Notes under the pieces: generated by a model
Databases searched by the model: none
What the model was told of the DNA's origin: nothing
Seen by the model: only the letters and a program-made list of their open reading frames with translations
Program-made: the position numbers and the translations under genes
Assembly (NCBI GenBank): GCA_963082975.1
Contig: OY720346.1
Coordinates: 30,622,720 to 30,686,719 of the forward strand
DNA from: Labia minor
Lineage: Eukaryota; Arthropoda; Insecta; Dermaptera; Spongiphoridae
Length of the DNA: 64,000 bases
Reading direction: 5' to 3'
In this document: positions 13,501 to 24,600 of the stretch, piece after piece
Layout of the letters: each line of letters starts with the position of its first letter
How positions within the stretch are numbered: position 1 is the first letter of the stretch

Positions 13501-14309
13501 AAAAATTGAAAAATAATTAATTAGATATATTGAGGATTTATGTACTTTTTAATGTATTACCTATTATTTTTACCTTATAAATCTAGGAATACATGTACTA
13601 CTTTATAAAATATTCTGAATTATTTTAAAACTATTTATCTCTAAGATGTTTAGTTATATTTTGAGTCTATTGTTAAATATGAACAATTAATGAAACTTTA
13701 ATTAAATATATATATGGACTTATTTCTAGAATATATTATTTATCTCTAAGATACTTAGAATAAATTAATACCTAAAGCCAGTAAAGCACAATATTCATCA
13801 AGAATTTCTTTAAGAGTTCTGCCCATTACTTTTGTTGAAAATTTCCTTCCTTGGCGTGTAACAGTTAAACATTCATTTAAATGTTTTGATTCTTGTAAAA
13901 AAGTTTCATATGATTGAGGGCACAACTCTTCTTCTAAATAACCTAAAAAATATATAATTAAATAATTAATGTTTAATGAAATACATAATTTGTATTAATT
14001 AAAAGAATTAATTTTAAGTATTATTTATTCAAACATAACTATAATGACAGTTTTAATAAAAAATAAATGACCGAAATAACATACAGAATGATTGAATATA
14101 TATTTCTTGAATAAATGAATGAATGAAATGAATAAAAAATAAATCCATAAATATTTAATTCTAAACATTTAAATTATATTTATATTTATAATATATAAAG
14201 ATAATGAATTTTGTTTATATAAACTATTTAATTTAATATGTTAAAATGATTAAAAATCTAAATTACCTAGAACTAAACGAGCTCTCTCTGAGGGAAGTAA
14301 TGAATCCAT
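1567..14309 (-). CDS. NPAT: NPAT / multi sex combs histone-locus protein, 12 exons, complete
   Basis: Coding exons in order: 14309-14267, 13942-13772, 12885-12677, 11847-11602, 11534-11065, 10728-10656, 9421-9157, 7337-6613, 6547-6328, 6200-2766, 2702-2605, 1671-1567. All introns are GT-AG and the frame holds to a stop, giving 2019 aa (human NPAT is about 1430 aa, fly Mxc about 1800). The N-terminus MDSLLPSERARLVLGYLEEE closely resembles the NPAT LisH region, and residues 1-72 include a matching GRTLKEILDEYCALLAL helix. The remainder is low-complexity Asn/Lys/Ser-rich, with polyQ near 925-965, a Ser/Asp acidic run near 1425-1460, Lys-rich stretches and many SP/TP sites, for example IPMTPRVLTP. 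The C-terminus has a DVDKFLDNIHGE motif. Known of the family: a nuclear cyclin E-CDK2 substrate that builds the histone locus body and drives histone transcription. The family call rests on the LisH end; the middle is too diverged to align by eye. Confidence 0.88.
2249..2325 (-). mobile_element. Decayed Helitron 3' end in NPAT intron 11
   Basis: The stretch ggtgctcttcgctcttagac and the following C-rich tract line up with the 3' terminal region of the Helitron at 52410-52896 (hairpin arm, then the tract ending near the gtac at 52490). The hairpin is degraded (ccgaagtcgg) and the CTAG end is mutated. The rest of intron 11 (1672-2604) is featureless AT-rich DNA. Confidence 0.45.
7780..8755 (+). 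mobile_element. LINE reverse-transcriptase C-terminal remnant inside the Helitron
   Basis: Plus-strand pieces read YLRSLITKDNNIREEFKS, then SNACYYAVKGLISSKRIKI, YKTIIF and, beyond the 186-bp MITE, FGVFEINIVRSIYRPKE. This is the usual order seen downstream of the RT core in insect non-LTR elements (KYLGS..I, AYYGL, LYKTLIRPV, FERKILRRIYGP). It then runs into a damaged GRPR-type C-terminus ending near 8730. Several stops and frame breaks are present. The clade is uncertain (RTE/CR1/Jockey-like). The same segment occurs at 16985-17645 and, shorter, at 52670-52830. Confidence 0.65.
8164..8349. mobile_element. hAT-type MITE, 186 bp, 8-bp target duplication
   Basis: Terminal inverted repeat TAGGGTGACCA / TGGTCACCCTA, flanked on both sides by TCGATGAC (8156-8163 and 8350-8357). 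An 8-bp duplication with a TAGGG-type end is the hAT signature. There is no coding capacity; internal short repeats of the gggac/gtccc type are present. It sits inside the LINE fragment that is inside the Helitron, so it is the youngest of the three layers or moved with them. TSD length is ambiguous by one base (8 or 9). Confidence 0.75.
9422..10655 (-). other. NPAT intron 6, no recognisable content
   Basis: AT-rich DNA with (TA)n and poly-A runs. I see no ORF, hairpin or repeat shared with other parts of the window. The same is true of NPAT introns 11848-12676, 12886-13771 and 13943-14266. Confidence 0.4.
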
Positions 14310-14466
14310 GATTTATTTTAAATAGTCGACTTTGTAAGAATTAACATTTAGAAGATAACACTTGTTAAAATAATATATAAAATTTATAATATATTTATTA
14401 TATATATATAAATTTATTTAAATATTTATTCTAATATAATTTTTGTATAAAAAAAGTAATTAAATG

Positions 14467-14474
14467 GCGCCAAA
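14467..14474 (-). promoter_or_regulatory. E2F-type site upstream of NPAT
   Basis: On the minus strand this reads TTTGGCGC, a perfect match to the E2F consensus TTTSGCGC, about 158 bases upstream of the NPAT start codon. It stands out in flanking DNA that is nearly all A and T. NPAT is known in mammals as an E2F target at G1/S, so placement and family agree; binding is inferred. Confidence 0.55.
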
Positions 14475-14732
14475 ATGCTACCATGTTTAGAAAATATTGT
14501 GTGATGTTAGAAATATAAAACAACTACAGGATGCTCTGTGAACTACATAATGATTGTTCAAGTTTATAACATTTATTTAAAAAATGAATTTTTTTTTTTT
14601 TGTTTTTATTTTAAATTATTTTTCACTTTCGTATTGTGCTTAAAGTTAAAACTTTTTGTTTATAGAAAAAATTAATAAATTAATAAAAAATAATATATTT
14701 TATTTTCATTTATATATAAAATTATATGAAAT

Positions 14733-15274
14733 GGTATCTATACGATCCCCCCTACACCTCGCAAAATTTGATGAAACTTCGCCAGTTGATTCTTTGATTA
14801 ATTCTAAGAAACTTTTTCCTTAGGCATTTCTTGGGAGAACTTCTAGTTTTCGAGATAAAAAGGATTAAAGATTGGATATCAATCCATTGATATCCCATTT
14901 AGCTACCATGTCTTATCAGTTTGACCAGCAGAGGGCGCGACTAATTTTCGGTTTTTTCAGTTCGGATTGTATATAGAAAAATTAAAAAATTAATTAATTA
15001 AATAATTTTCCTATATCCAAACCGAACAGAAAAAACCAAAAATTAGTGACTATGTGAATAATTAGTGAATTAGTCAATGAAAATTTCTTAATGGCTGCAC
15101 ATTTCGACATTCATAACCATCTAATTGATATCCAATCTTTAATCGTTTTTATCTCGAAAACTAGAAGTTCTCCCAAGAAATGCCTAAGGAAAAAGTTTCT
15201 AAGAATTAATCAAAGAATCAACTGGCGAAGTTTCATCAAATTCTGCGAGGTGTAGGGGCGATCGTATAGATACC
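14733..15274. mobile_element. Fold-back element with ~150-bp terminal inverted repeats
   Basis: The left arm (from GGTATCTATACGATC at 14733 to about 14885) is repeated almost perfectly in inverted form at about 15124-15274. A second, inner palindrome (about 14939-15046, arms carrying cagttcggattgtatatag and its complement) lies between them, so the whole 542-bp unit folds into a nested hairpin. No ORF. The target duplication is unclear because the flanks are poly-A/T. It is a MITE or foldback transposon of unassigned superfamily, with little divergence between arms. Confidence 0.7.
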
Positions 15275-15330
15275 TTTTTTAATTTTTTTTTTTAATAAAT
15301 GATTTTTTAAAAAAAGAAATTTTCAGTTCT

Positions 15331-15440
15331 CTAAGAAGTCTTGTCATCTTTGGTTTTAAGTAGTCTTGACACTAGTTGACAGCCGTGGCATGTTTTGCAC
15401 CATTTCTCGATGTCCTTGTACCTAGACTTCCACCTATATA
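15331..15440 (-). mobile_element. Small Gypsy-type LTR-retroelement integrase remnant
   Basis: A short minus-strand stretch resembles the zinc-binding region at the start of Gypsy-type integrases (YKDIEKWCKTCHGCQLVS). It is only a fragment; no LTRs or other parts were seen. It is a broken fossil abutting the La retrocopy. Confidence 0.45.
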
Positions 15441-15481
15441 TACATAAATTATAAAAACATAAATATATATATATACTTATA

Positions 15482-16500
15482 AATCGCCTTCTCTTTTTTC
15501 GTGGATGTACTTTAGCAGTCTTGTCTTGCTTTTTCAAGATATTTTTCTTCAGCTTCTCCTTCTAATACACTCGAGGATATTTCCTTGATCTTTAATTTTT
15601 AGTTTTCCATCAGTAAATTTTTCTAAAATCTTCTTGGCTGAATCTAATAATCGAACAGAAGCCTCTGCATCCCCTTGGTTAAATTCTATATGAGCCACCT
15701 CGGCGCTATATTCTGAAGTTAACACTTCTTTGATATCTATTCGAGTGATTTCTTCTCCAGTAAATCCAGTTAAATGAATAATAGCATTCTTTGCTAAGTT
15801 TGGAACCGATGTTTGTTGTTTTCCCTTATTCTTTAGAGCATGCTTGTCTAAAGTGCGGCCCAAAACCCTTTGAAATATAATTTTATAAATATTTCTATAA
15901 TTCAAATAAAAAAATTATAATAAAAAGAAGTTATTTTATTTTAATAAAACTATATATACAGTAATACCTCTCTATAAGGACATTCTCAAAATACTCTTAA
16001 AAACTGTTTATTGTGAATTAAAATGAATGAAGTAACTATTAGACGTGTCCTTATAGAGAGGTTTTACTGTAGTTAATTTTATTTTCATTTCTTGAAAAAA
16101 TATTTATGTGCGGCCCAGCATAATTTTATTTTTTTGCATCGTGGCCCACGAATGGTCATAGTTTAGACACCCATGCTTTAGAGCATTTTGAATTAACTTA
16201 TTCCTTTTCTTTTATCTTTCTTTCTAAGTTTCTTTCCATTTTTTAATTAACTCTTGTTCATTGTATTTGATTGAATCTATTTTTAAAAATTCTTCGTCTT
16301 TTTCTTTTTCTTTAAATAATACAAAAACGGATCCTTTAAAAATAGTTTTATTTGCTGCATTATCAATGTAAGTTCGCATCTGAATATTTTCTATAGCTCC
16401 ATACGGAGCCAAAAATTAATAAAAGTTATCTAAGGTGAGACCTTCTTGTGGAAAATTAATCTAATCATTAACTCTTTGCGCCTTTCCTCGTTCCATTTTA
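15482..16500 (-). pseudogene. La-protein (SSB/La autoantigen) processed retrocopy, split by a hAT MITE
   Basis: Minus-strand segments 16500-16184 and 15838-15482 together resemble the second half of La. First comes an RRM1-like part (APYGAIENIQMRTYID, IFKGSVFVLFKEKEK, DSIKYNEQELIKKWKE). A linker follows, then an RRM2 (NAIIHLTGFTGEE, DIKEVLTSEYSAEVAHIEF, LLDSAKKILEKFTDGKLKIK) and a basic tail (KYIHEKREG). There are no introns between the domains, and the N-terminal La motif is missing. Several in-frame stops and one frame shift near 15555 mark it as dead. La normally binds the 3' oligo-U of Pol III transcripts; this copy cannot. Absence of introns supports retroposition; the parent gene is not in the window. 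Confidence 0.72.
15839..16175. mobile_element. hAT MITE copy 1, 337 bp, inside the La retrocopy
   Basis: Ends CATGCTTGTCTAAA and TTTAGACACCCATG form an imperfect inverted repeat, flanked by the perfect 8-bp duplication CTTTAGAG (15831-15838 and 16176-16183). Internal strings tgcggccca and tgtggccc-like near both ends are typical of hAT non-autonomous elements. Removing the element plus one duplication restores the La sequence around HALKNKGK. The sister copy is at 57355-57697. Confidence 0.82.
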
Positions 16501-16752
16501 GATAATATTAAAGATATATCTTATTTATAATACTTATGTAAAATCCTGATCAATAATTTAGAATTTCTAATAATTTAATTAATATTTAATTATTTTCAGA
16601 ACTTTAATCAAGTAAAAGAAAAACAATTTTTTACTTTCCTCTCATTTTTGTATAGTTAAATTAAAGGGAGATGTATCCAAAAATAGAATAAAGGGCCCTA
16701 TTGAAAGAAACACTATACATCTACTCATCACAAAGAAAATTATTAATATCAA

Positions 16753-16783
<31 letters not shown>

Positions 16784-16984
16784 ATTTGAATTAAATCCTT
16801 AACAATCCTAATATTAGGTATTACAATTAGAAAAGAATTAGTTTCTTTGAATTAGAATTTTCGAGTAAATTTTTTGGTTTATTTTATCTACCTATTGGTT
16901 GAAAGATTTTGATCATTTCTACTATATATATATATATATATATATATTATTTTGTATTTAATTAAATAGTTAAAACTAAATATA
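16501..16984. other. AT-rich spacer with two (TA)n tracts
   Basis: Contains (TA)n near 16757-16780 and 16923-16948. No ORF or repeat family recognised. Confidence 0.4.
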
Positions 16985-17645
16985 GGAGGAATAGTTTAAC
17001 ATTCGAAACTTAGAATTGTAAAATGAATAGAATAAATACTTAGGTTCAGTAATTACGAAGGGTAATAATATTCGAGAAAAATTTATTTAAATTTAGGTTG
17101 CGATCAGGTAGCGCCTGATATCATGCAGAAAAGGGGCTTCTCTCGTCAAAATAGTTATCAAAGGGAATCAAAATTAAATTATATAAAACAATTATTTTCC
17201 TGGTTATATTATATGGGTGTGAGGTGTGGTCTATGACCTTAGGAGATGAGAGTAGATTTAGAGTATTTGAGAAAAGGGGATTCTTCGAGGCGTTTATGGG
17301 CCAAAGAAATATGAGGTCACCAGGAAATGGCGTAGACTGCATAACGAGGAATAATTGCATGACCTCTATGCATCTCCAGTTAGGGTCATAAAATTGAGAA
17401 GGTATATAGGAGAAAAATATATTTGTTGGGAAATGTTCGCTTAGAAGACCAAGGACGAGGTGTGCGGTAACGGATGGTCTGTGGTGCGGAAAATGTCGAA
17501 AAGAGCGTGGGAGAGATGGGAGAAAATACTAGTTGGATGTGTGCAGCTCAGAATAGGGGCACTTGGAGAAATGAAGTTACTGCGACCAAACAATTTCGAG
17601 TTCCGTGGACCCACAAAGATAGATCTTTCAATTTTTAAAGATATC
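16985..17645 (+). mobile_element. LINE 3' ORF remnant, same family as in the Helitron
   Basis: Matches 7990-8750 at the base level: ggtaataatattcgagaa, aaaggggcttctctcgtcaaa, ttatgggccaaagaaatatgaggtcac. Frames include GSVITKGNNIREKF and, near the end, SKRAWERWEKI with LRPNNFEFRGP, which fits the usual W..A..DR..WR..V.AAKN.RGP tail. Stops and frame breaks make it a pseudo-copy. No Helitron ends flank it, so it represents the LINE in its own right or another rearranged copy. Confidence 0.6.
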
Positions 17646-17801
17646 ACTATTAAATATAACTTAACAGTTTCTATAGAATTATCAATTAATTAATAATTAT
17701 TCTATACAAATTCAGATCTATGAAATAAAAGAACAAATAAAATTATATTTATTATATAAACAAATATAATTTGAATTTAAATAATGACACACAATTTTTA
17801 T

Positions 17802-18002
17802 AAATTCGCAGTGGCACCTCTTGTGGATGCAAAGAGTACTAACACTAACACACACACATAGGGTTAATATCGTTGCTAACTTCCACGGTGATTTTTTTAA
17901 ATTCGCAGTGGCACCTCTGGTGGATGCAAAGAGTACTAACACTTACACACAGAGATAGTCGGTGAGACTAATATCGTTGCTAATATCCACGGTGACTTTT
18001 TT
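17802..18002. repeat. Two-unit ~100-bp tandem duplication upstream of the helicase gene
   Basis: Units 17802-17898 and 17899-18002 share attcgcagtggcacctct, ggatgcaaagagtactaac, aatatcgttgctaa and tccacggtga. They differ mainly in the middle, a CA-rich patch. A third, weak echo (gcctctgttaaggatgc) lies near 18075. Possible satellite seed or promoter-proximal repeat. Confidence 0.7.
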
Positions 18003-18666
18003 GTTTATCTCAGAAAAGTTAACTACAGTTAACTCACACAATTAACTATTCCACAAAAATAGCATCGAGCGCACGCCTCTGTTAAGGATGCTCTGTGGGT
18101 TAAACTTATATAATATTTAGAAAAATTAATGAAAAAATTGAATAATTTTTAATAATACAATCGTTCGAGTTTAAAGTTATTAATTAATTTACTATAATTA
18201 TAATTAATTTTTATCGTTATAATTATTTTATTTAATTATTATGTTTTCTCCCTCCAAAATTTTTTATTATTATGGCAATACTGAAAAAGCATAATATTTA
18301 AAGGATTTCCCAGAACATGTATTATTTTAATTATTTAATTTGTTTTTTATTTTATTATATAATTATATTATAATTTTTTTTTATTTCCTCTTGTTTGTTT
18401 GATTTAATTTATATATAATATATATATATATATGACAAATTGAATGTATTATTTTAACAAGGTTTTGTTTCTTATAACCTATATAACAAAACATTTTATT
18501 TTATTTACTATTTAATTTTTTTTAATTTATAATTCATTTATAAATATATATATATACATATTAAGTTCTATAAAATATTGTTATTATCTTTGTTTTTATT
18601 TTTTAGTAAATCTATAAATTATTCATCTTATTTTTGATTTATTAAAGAAAAAACTAAACAAAAAAT
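18003..18666 (+). other. 5' flank of the helicase gene
   Basis: AT-rich. No clear TATA/initiator pair can be chosen. The 5' UTR presumably starts in here, since the ATG at 18667 is preceded by stops in all near frames and gives a good family N-terminus. Confidence 0.35.
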
Positions 18667-21600
18667 ATGGAAAATTCTAATATAAAGGATTATACATATT
18701 GTCCATGGTGTAACGAAACCTGGGAGTTTGGATATGAATTAAATAATCATTTGAAAAAAGAAAAGCATTTGTTAAATTATTATCTTTATCTCATTGAAAA
18801 GAGATGGTACGAAATTTTATACTATTTAATTTTTATATATATATATATATTTATTTATTAACCTTTATATATAATTATACATATATATATTGGTATTCAA
18901 GATTTATTAATATATTTAACATATTTTAGGAAGAAAAAATCTAAAGATAGATATGGTGTTTCTATATGCATTTCATCAAAATTAAATGATTTTATATATT
19001 TAGAAAATAAGGGTTCCGTACAAGTAAAAGTAAGTAATTATTTTATTCAATTATAATAATAATAATAATGAAATTAATAATTCTAGATGAATTTATCTTT
19101 TTTTTAGATTCATCCTCTTAAATCTGTCCATTTAATTTTTAAAATTATTAATAACGGAGACATAGACCTTTTATTTGAAAATATTGTATTAATTAATCCA
19201 GTTCCTTATTTTCATTTAACTGATAACGCTGGTATATCCTCTGGAGATTGCTGTATTAGTATACCACCTGGTATGTATTTATTACAATGATATATATCTT
19301 TAATTATTACAAATAAATGTGAAAACTTTTAGAAAGAAAATTATATTTTCACACAAAATATTTATTTTTTAAATATATTAAAAAATGTTAATATTGAATC
19401 TATTCAGATTTTTAGATATTCATATATATACATATATATTTATTTATTTTATCGTTCATATATATTATCAGATTTCTCCAGAAATTATACAAATATTGTC
19501 CTATATTATCAGAATTTTTTTTAATATATTCATGTTTATATATTTTATTGCTGATCTTTTGTCGAATGTCCCTCACAAGTTAATTAATCAAAGTTCTAAA
19601 ATTTATAATAATAATAATAAATATTTAAAAAATAAATTTATTATGAATTTATTTTTTTACAAATCATGTTATCCGATTATATGCGTTAGAGGATATCGAG
19701 AAACTTAGAATTAAGATAGCTTTTGAAAAGGTAAAAAACAAGTTATATGTGTGTTATAATTGGAAACAGTAAATTATATATCATTAAATGTTTTACAAAT
19801 AAAAATCCAATATGCATATTCGAAGGTAAGATATTCTTTTTGATTTTGATGTGCCCATAAATTTTTTAACTGATTATTGGACCTACATTGTTCAAAACTG
19901 ATTTGGATCATATTATAAAAATCAAAATCCTTAGCTTGTCTGATTGTCTGCTTTAGACTTATCATATTCTTCAATAATGAAACACAATTTTATACCGTTT
20001 AGCCAAATAACAATCCTTATATTGAAAAGGAGGATTCTAGAAGAAATTGCTGCAATTTATATAAAAGTGCTTCAATATTCTTTCCAAAGTTACAGTATTT
20101 TCTTTCAGGAATTGCTATTATCATATCTCGACATTATTTTTAAATATTGGATTTTTTTTATTTTAGAACACTTAACGCCATTTTTTATGGCATCATAAAT
20201 AATACTTATAATTTTTTTTTTACTTTAATAATTGTTATTTTAAAATTTCTCATTTCCTTGTATATTTCACAAATAAATAAATAATTATAAAGATCAAAAA
20301 TGATAAAATTTCCCTTGTTTGATATAAAATAATCTGAACTCATTTAGATATTATTATATGATATATATTAAACATAGATCAAATATACATTTCAAATTTG
20401 AATTAAATTATTGTTTTTTTTATTGTTTATCAAATATTAAAAAACCAAAAACATTTAGGTGAATATATGAGAATGATTAAATTCTATTAATAATTAAATA
20501 TTTATTCTTTTAGGGGCTTCATATACTATCAATGTTCATTTTGAAGTTCCATTTATTAGTTCATATTTAAATGTTTTGGCATTTAATTTTTCAAATGAAG
20601 AACATAAGGATATGTTTACTATTCTTAAAAGATTAGTAAGTATTTTTATTTTTTAGTATGTAATAATTAGAATAGTTAAGGTTCAATTAAGATTAAACTT
20701 CATAATTATAAAAATTAGCCTGTTTATATATTATTGCTTATTATTTCAAATTATGATTACACCAGCGAAGATTTTTACAATTTTTTTCTTGCTTTTTTAA
20801 AATATCTGTTTAGGGAGTTTGAATTGACCTTTAATTTAACTAAATCAAAATATCAAAATAAAATTTAAAAATATAACAAATTTTTTTATTTAAATTTATC
20901 TTCTTATTTTCTTATTATAGGATATTAGAATTAAGATTCATAAGTCGTTCCAAGGGGATCCTCTTTCTAGTTCTTCGGAATTAACTCTGATGACTTTTTT
21001 ATATCTTTTTACACCTTTCTCTTGAATCTATTAAGTATAAAAGGAAATATGGTATTTTTCTCTTCTCTCATCGTTTTTATTTCTCCTAAAATTTTAGTTA
21101 GAATTTAATTTTGGCTTACCTCAATTATTCTTTGCCTCTTGGATGCATTATCATCTTCATTTTTGTGAACTGGTGGTGATTTCTGAACAGCTCCACTTTT
21201 ATTGGAGAAGTTTTCTCTTGTGCATTTTAAATAACACAAGGACGGGATAAGTTTTTTAAAAAAATATAAATAAATTATATATTAATGTAAACCATTGATA
21301 TATGCTCAAACGTGCTTAAGCGTTTTATCAGATCGTCAAACTCAAACTCTCTATTCAGTTATTAACTAGTTTCTACATTAGTTCCATTTAACAACAGGAT
21401 AAACTTCCCTGCTATTTATTACCTATATCCATCTCTAATCTCTTATATTTATTCTCATTTGTATTTTTAACTTTACTCGTTAGTATCAATTTTGATCTGC
21501 TTTTAATTAATAATATAGTACTATATGTATATAATAATTTTTCAACTGAACTTAATTAATCGTTGTTTTGTATGTGTATAGGTGATTGATGTTAATATTG

Positions 21601-24600
21601 AAGATGATATCCATGATATGGATAAAGATAATTATATATCACCATATTTAGAAGAACGTTGGCAAAAAATGAATAAAACTTATTACGGCTATCAAAAAGA
21701 CGGAAAGTGAGTTATTACTATTATTATTAATAATATTTAACATTGTTATTTATATTTATATATTTTATTATAATTGATATATATTATATTCAATTGGCTA
21801 TTAATTTATAAATAATTTTAATTAGGATTAAAAAAATAATCTTGAATACAATATTATGCTTTATATTATATTTCATATGATTATTAAATGAATTATAATG
21901 ATTTATTATTTTACTGAATTAAAAACAAGGCATAAAATTTTTAACATGCGTTATTTCAAATTGTTTGATTCATTTATTTGGTTGCATTGAATTATAATTT
22001 ATCATCTCATAATTGCATCATTTTTTAGTATAATTTTAGTATAAAGGTTCATAATTCAAATATTAATAACTCATTTTGACTTAAATTTATTCTGGCTAAT
22101 TGTTTAGATTATTGAGTAATGGTTTTAGTTTATGAGATCAAGAAATCGAATCCCTTCATATTCAATAATATAAAAATTAACAATGACAAATCTGAGCATT
22201 CAGCTAGCGAAACGTAACATGACAGCCGATGGCAATAAGTCCAAAATCGTCACTCTTCACAACCTAATACTGTATGAATTGAGTGTTTTTTTTTCAATTA
22301 TATTATATATATATACATATACACCTTAAGGAGAGTATGAACTAATATGTAGTATGAATTGAAAGGTTGTTAAGAGTATATATATATATATATATATTGT
22401 AAAAGATTTCACACAATCGTTAATAAATTACTTTTTTCCATCCACTCTAGTTCAAATCCATTTTTTAAAACTTGAAGAGGTTGACACTTAATTTAAAACA
22501 TTTATTGATTCCGAACATAAAACTAGAGAGCAATTTCACAAATCGAATTTAATTTATTATTTAGGGGAAATATTAATAAAATATCAAATAGCAGATTCTC
22601 AAAAATTTAAAATTCTTATATCAATTATTCAAAAACTATCAAAGCATTTAATTCACTAGATAAACAAATTTAAAATATTAATTTTACTGGAAGTTCTAAA
22701 AAAAATAGTTCTATTGATTCGGTATTATCTCATTATCAGTAGTAATAGTATCTCATAGATAGTAATAGTGAATAAATTTTTAAAATAATAAAAATTAATT
22801 ATATGATAATCTAAACATTAATTTAATTCTGTAAAACTTGGAGAAAAGTTAAAGAATTTATATTATATTATTATTTAAAATTATTTATTAAATATAAAAT
22901 TACTTTTTTAGGAGACAAATTCCACAGATTAAAGATTATCCAATTCCAAATGAATTTAGACAAGCACTTAAACAAGGATTACAAATAAATACAAACACTT
23001 CATATCAGGAAGAAGATATCATTTGTCCTTTAATGTATGTAAAAATCAGTAACTTGATAATATTGTTTTAATTATTAATAATGTTATAATTCGTTATAAT
23101 TAATTTAGTTTAGCTTCGAAAGGGGGACCTGAAGAATTTGAAAGAAATTATGAAAAAGCTATGCATGCTTTGTTATATTTGGAAGAATATGATGCTCTAA
23201 TTAGTATAAATCGTTATAATATGACGAATGTATCATTACAATATTTACACGATGGGCTTGTATCATTAATGGTAAGATTTATTTATTATTTTTTATATTA
23301 TTTTTTTCTCAAATATACGAGGGTCATATAAGTGTTAAGAAAATTAGAAAGATGTTGAAAAAACAATTTTTTCTTGTCTTGTACCAGAGTTTAAGTCAAA
23401 TGTCTTACTTCCCACACTGTGAGGAGTCTTTACTTTTATGTTATAATCTATAATCTATAAAATCTAAAATTTAAATAGTCCGTATATTAAAAAGTTATTA
23501 ATCAAAAGTTGACTCTGGTTAGAAAAGAATAAAACCTTTGTTTTAATTTAAATATTTAGTTTACGAATTTGTATAATGTAATTTGCTAGATATTATATAT
23601 ATAATTAAGTAGCTTAAATTTATTTTTTATTATTTTTAAGGTGCCTGGACTCGGTGAAAACCGACCATCGCTCATAGTCGGAGATATTCTTTATGTAAGA
23701 ATTAGATTAGATGAAAATACACCTCAAAAAATTCAATATCAAGGACAAATTTGTTCTATTGAAGAATCAAATGTACACATTCAAGGATTTATTCCAGAGT
23801 AATTATAAAATTCTTATAATCTTTATAATTTTTATTAAATAAAACTATTTATATATCCCTCCTCTTTATATAAGAAACCGAAAGATTTTCTTCATATTTT
23901 TTTCAAAATTTTCTTTTTTAAATTTGGTTTTTTACCTAAAAAAGATAGGGAGCCAAAATTTATTTCGCTTTTACATTATTTTCATGCTAACCGCTAAATA
24001 AATATATCTTCTTCTCTAAAGACCTGTTTAAACCAGAGTGTCTTTCCATCTTTTTTTTTTTGGACTACCACCATATATTTTTAAAAAATTCTCTTTTTAT
24101 TTACATTATTTTTTTATTATAATAATTGTTTTATAATAATGAAAATAATATGGATTCTTAGAGTGATTGCGAAGTTTATACAGATAATGTATCGCAAATT
24201 TTAAGTGATTTTTATATTTTTGAATTTGAAAGCGAGTGTGAAAGCGAAGACCAATAAATAATACAAAAATATGACATATATTGTCATGAGATCCTGATCA
24301 AAGTGGTCTGGAATAGGAGTCAATTTATAAGTTTCTAAAATTAGAATATTAATGCGGATTCAGGCCAAGTTGGACCACCTCTGTCTTTTTGAAAGAACAG
24401 TGCCTCTATGATCCGATGGTATAAATTCATATTAGATGTTGACTCCTCTGATTAATGTCGAATTTTTGTTCCTTGAAAAATAAGTTGACCTGTGGCCAAG
24501 TCCGAACCGACCGACGGTTTGAAGTAAATTAATTTCTAGTTACAGAAACAATTTCAAATAATTTTAATATATCTATTAATGTAATAAAAAACAGATATGG

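Noticed and set aside
23319-23390. acgagggtcatataagtgtt in helicase intron 7, similar to some mariner ends
   Set aside because: No second end, no transposase remnant and no target duplication.
24150-24257. A short acidic frame ([17 protein letters not shown], ending in ESECESEDQ) resembling the start of a piggyBac transposase
   Set aside because: It has a stop right after its ATG, is very short, and no downstream transposase or TTAA ends were found.
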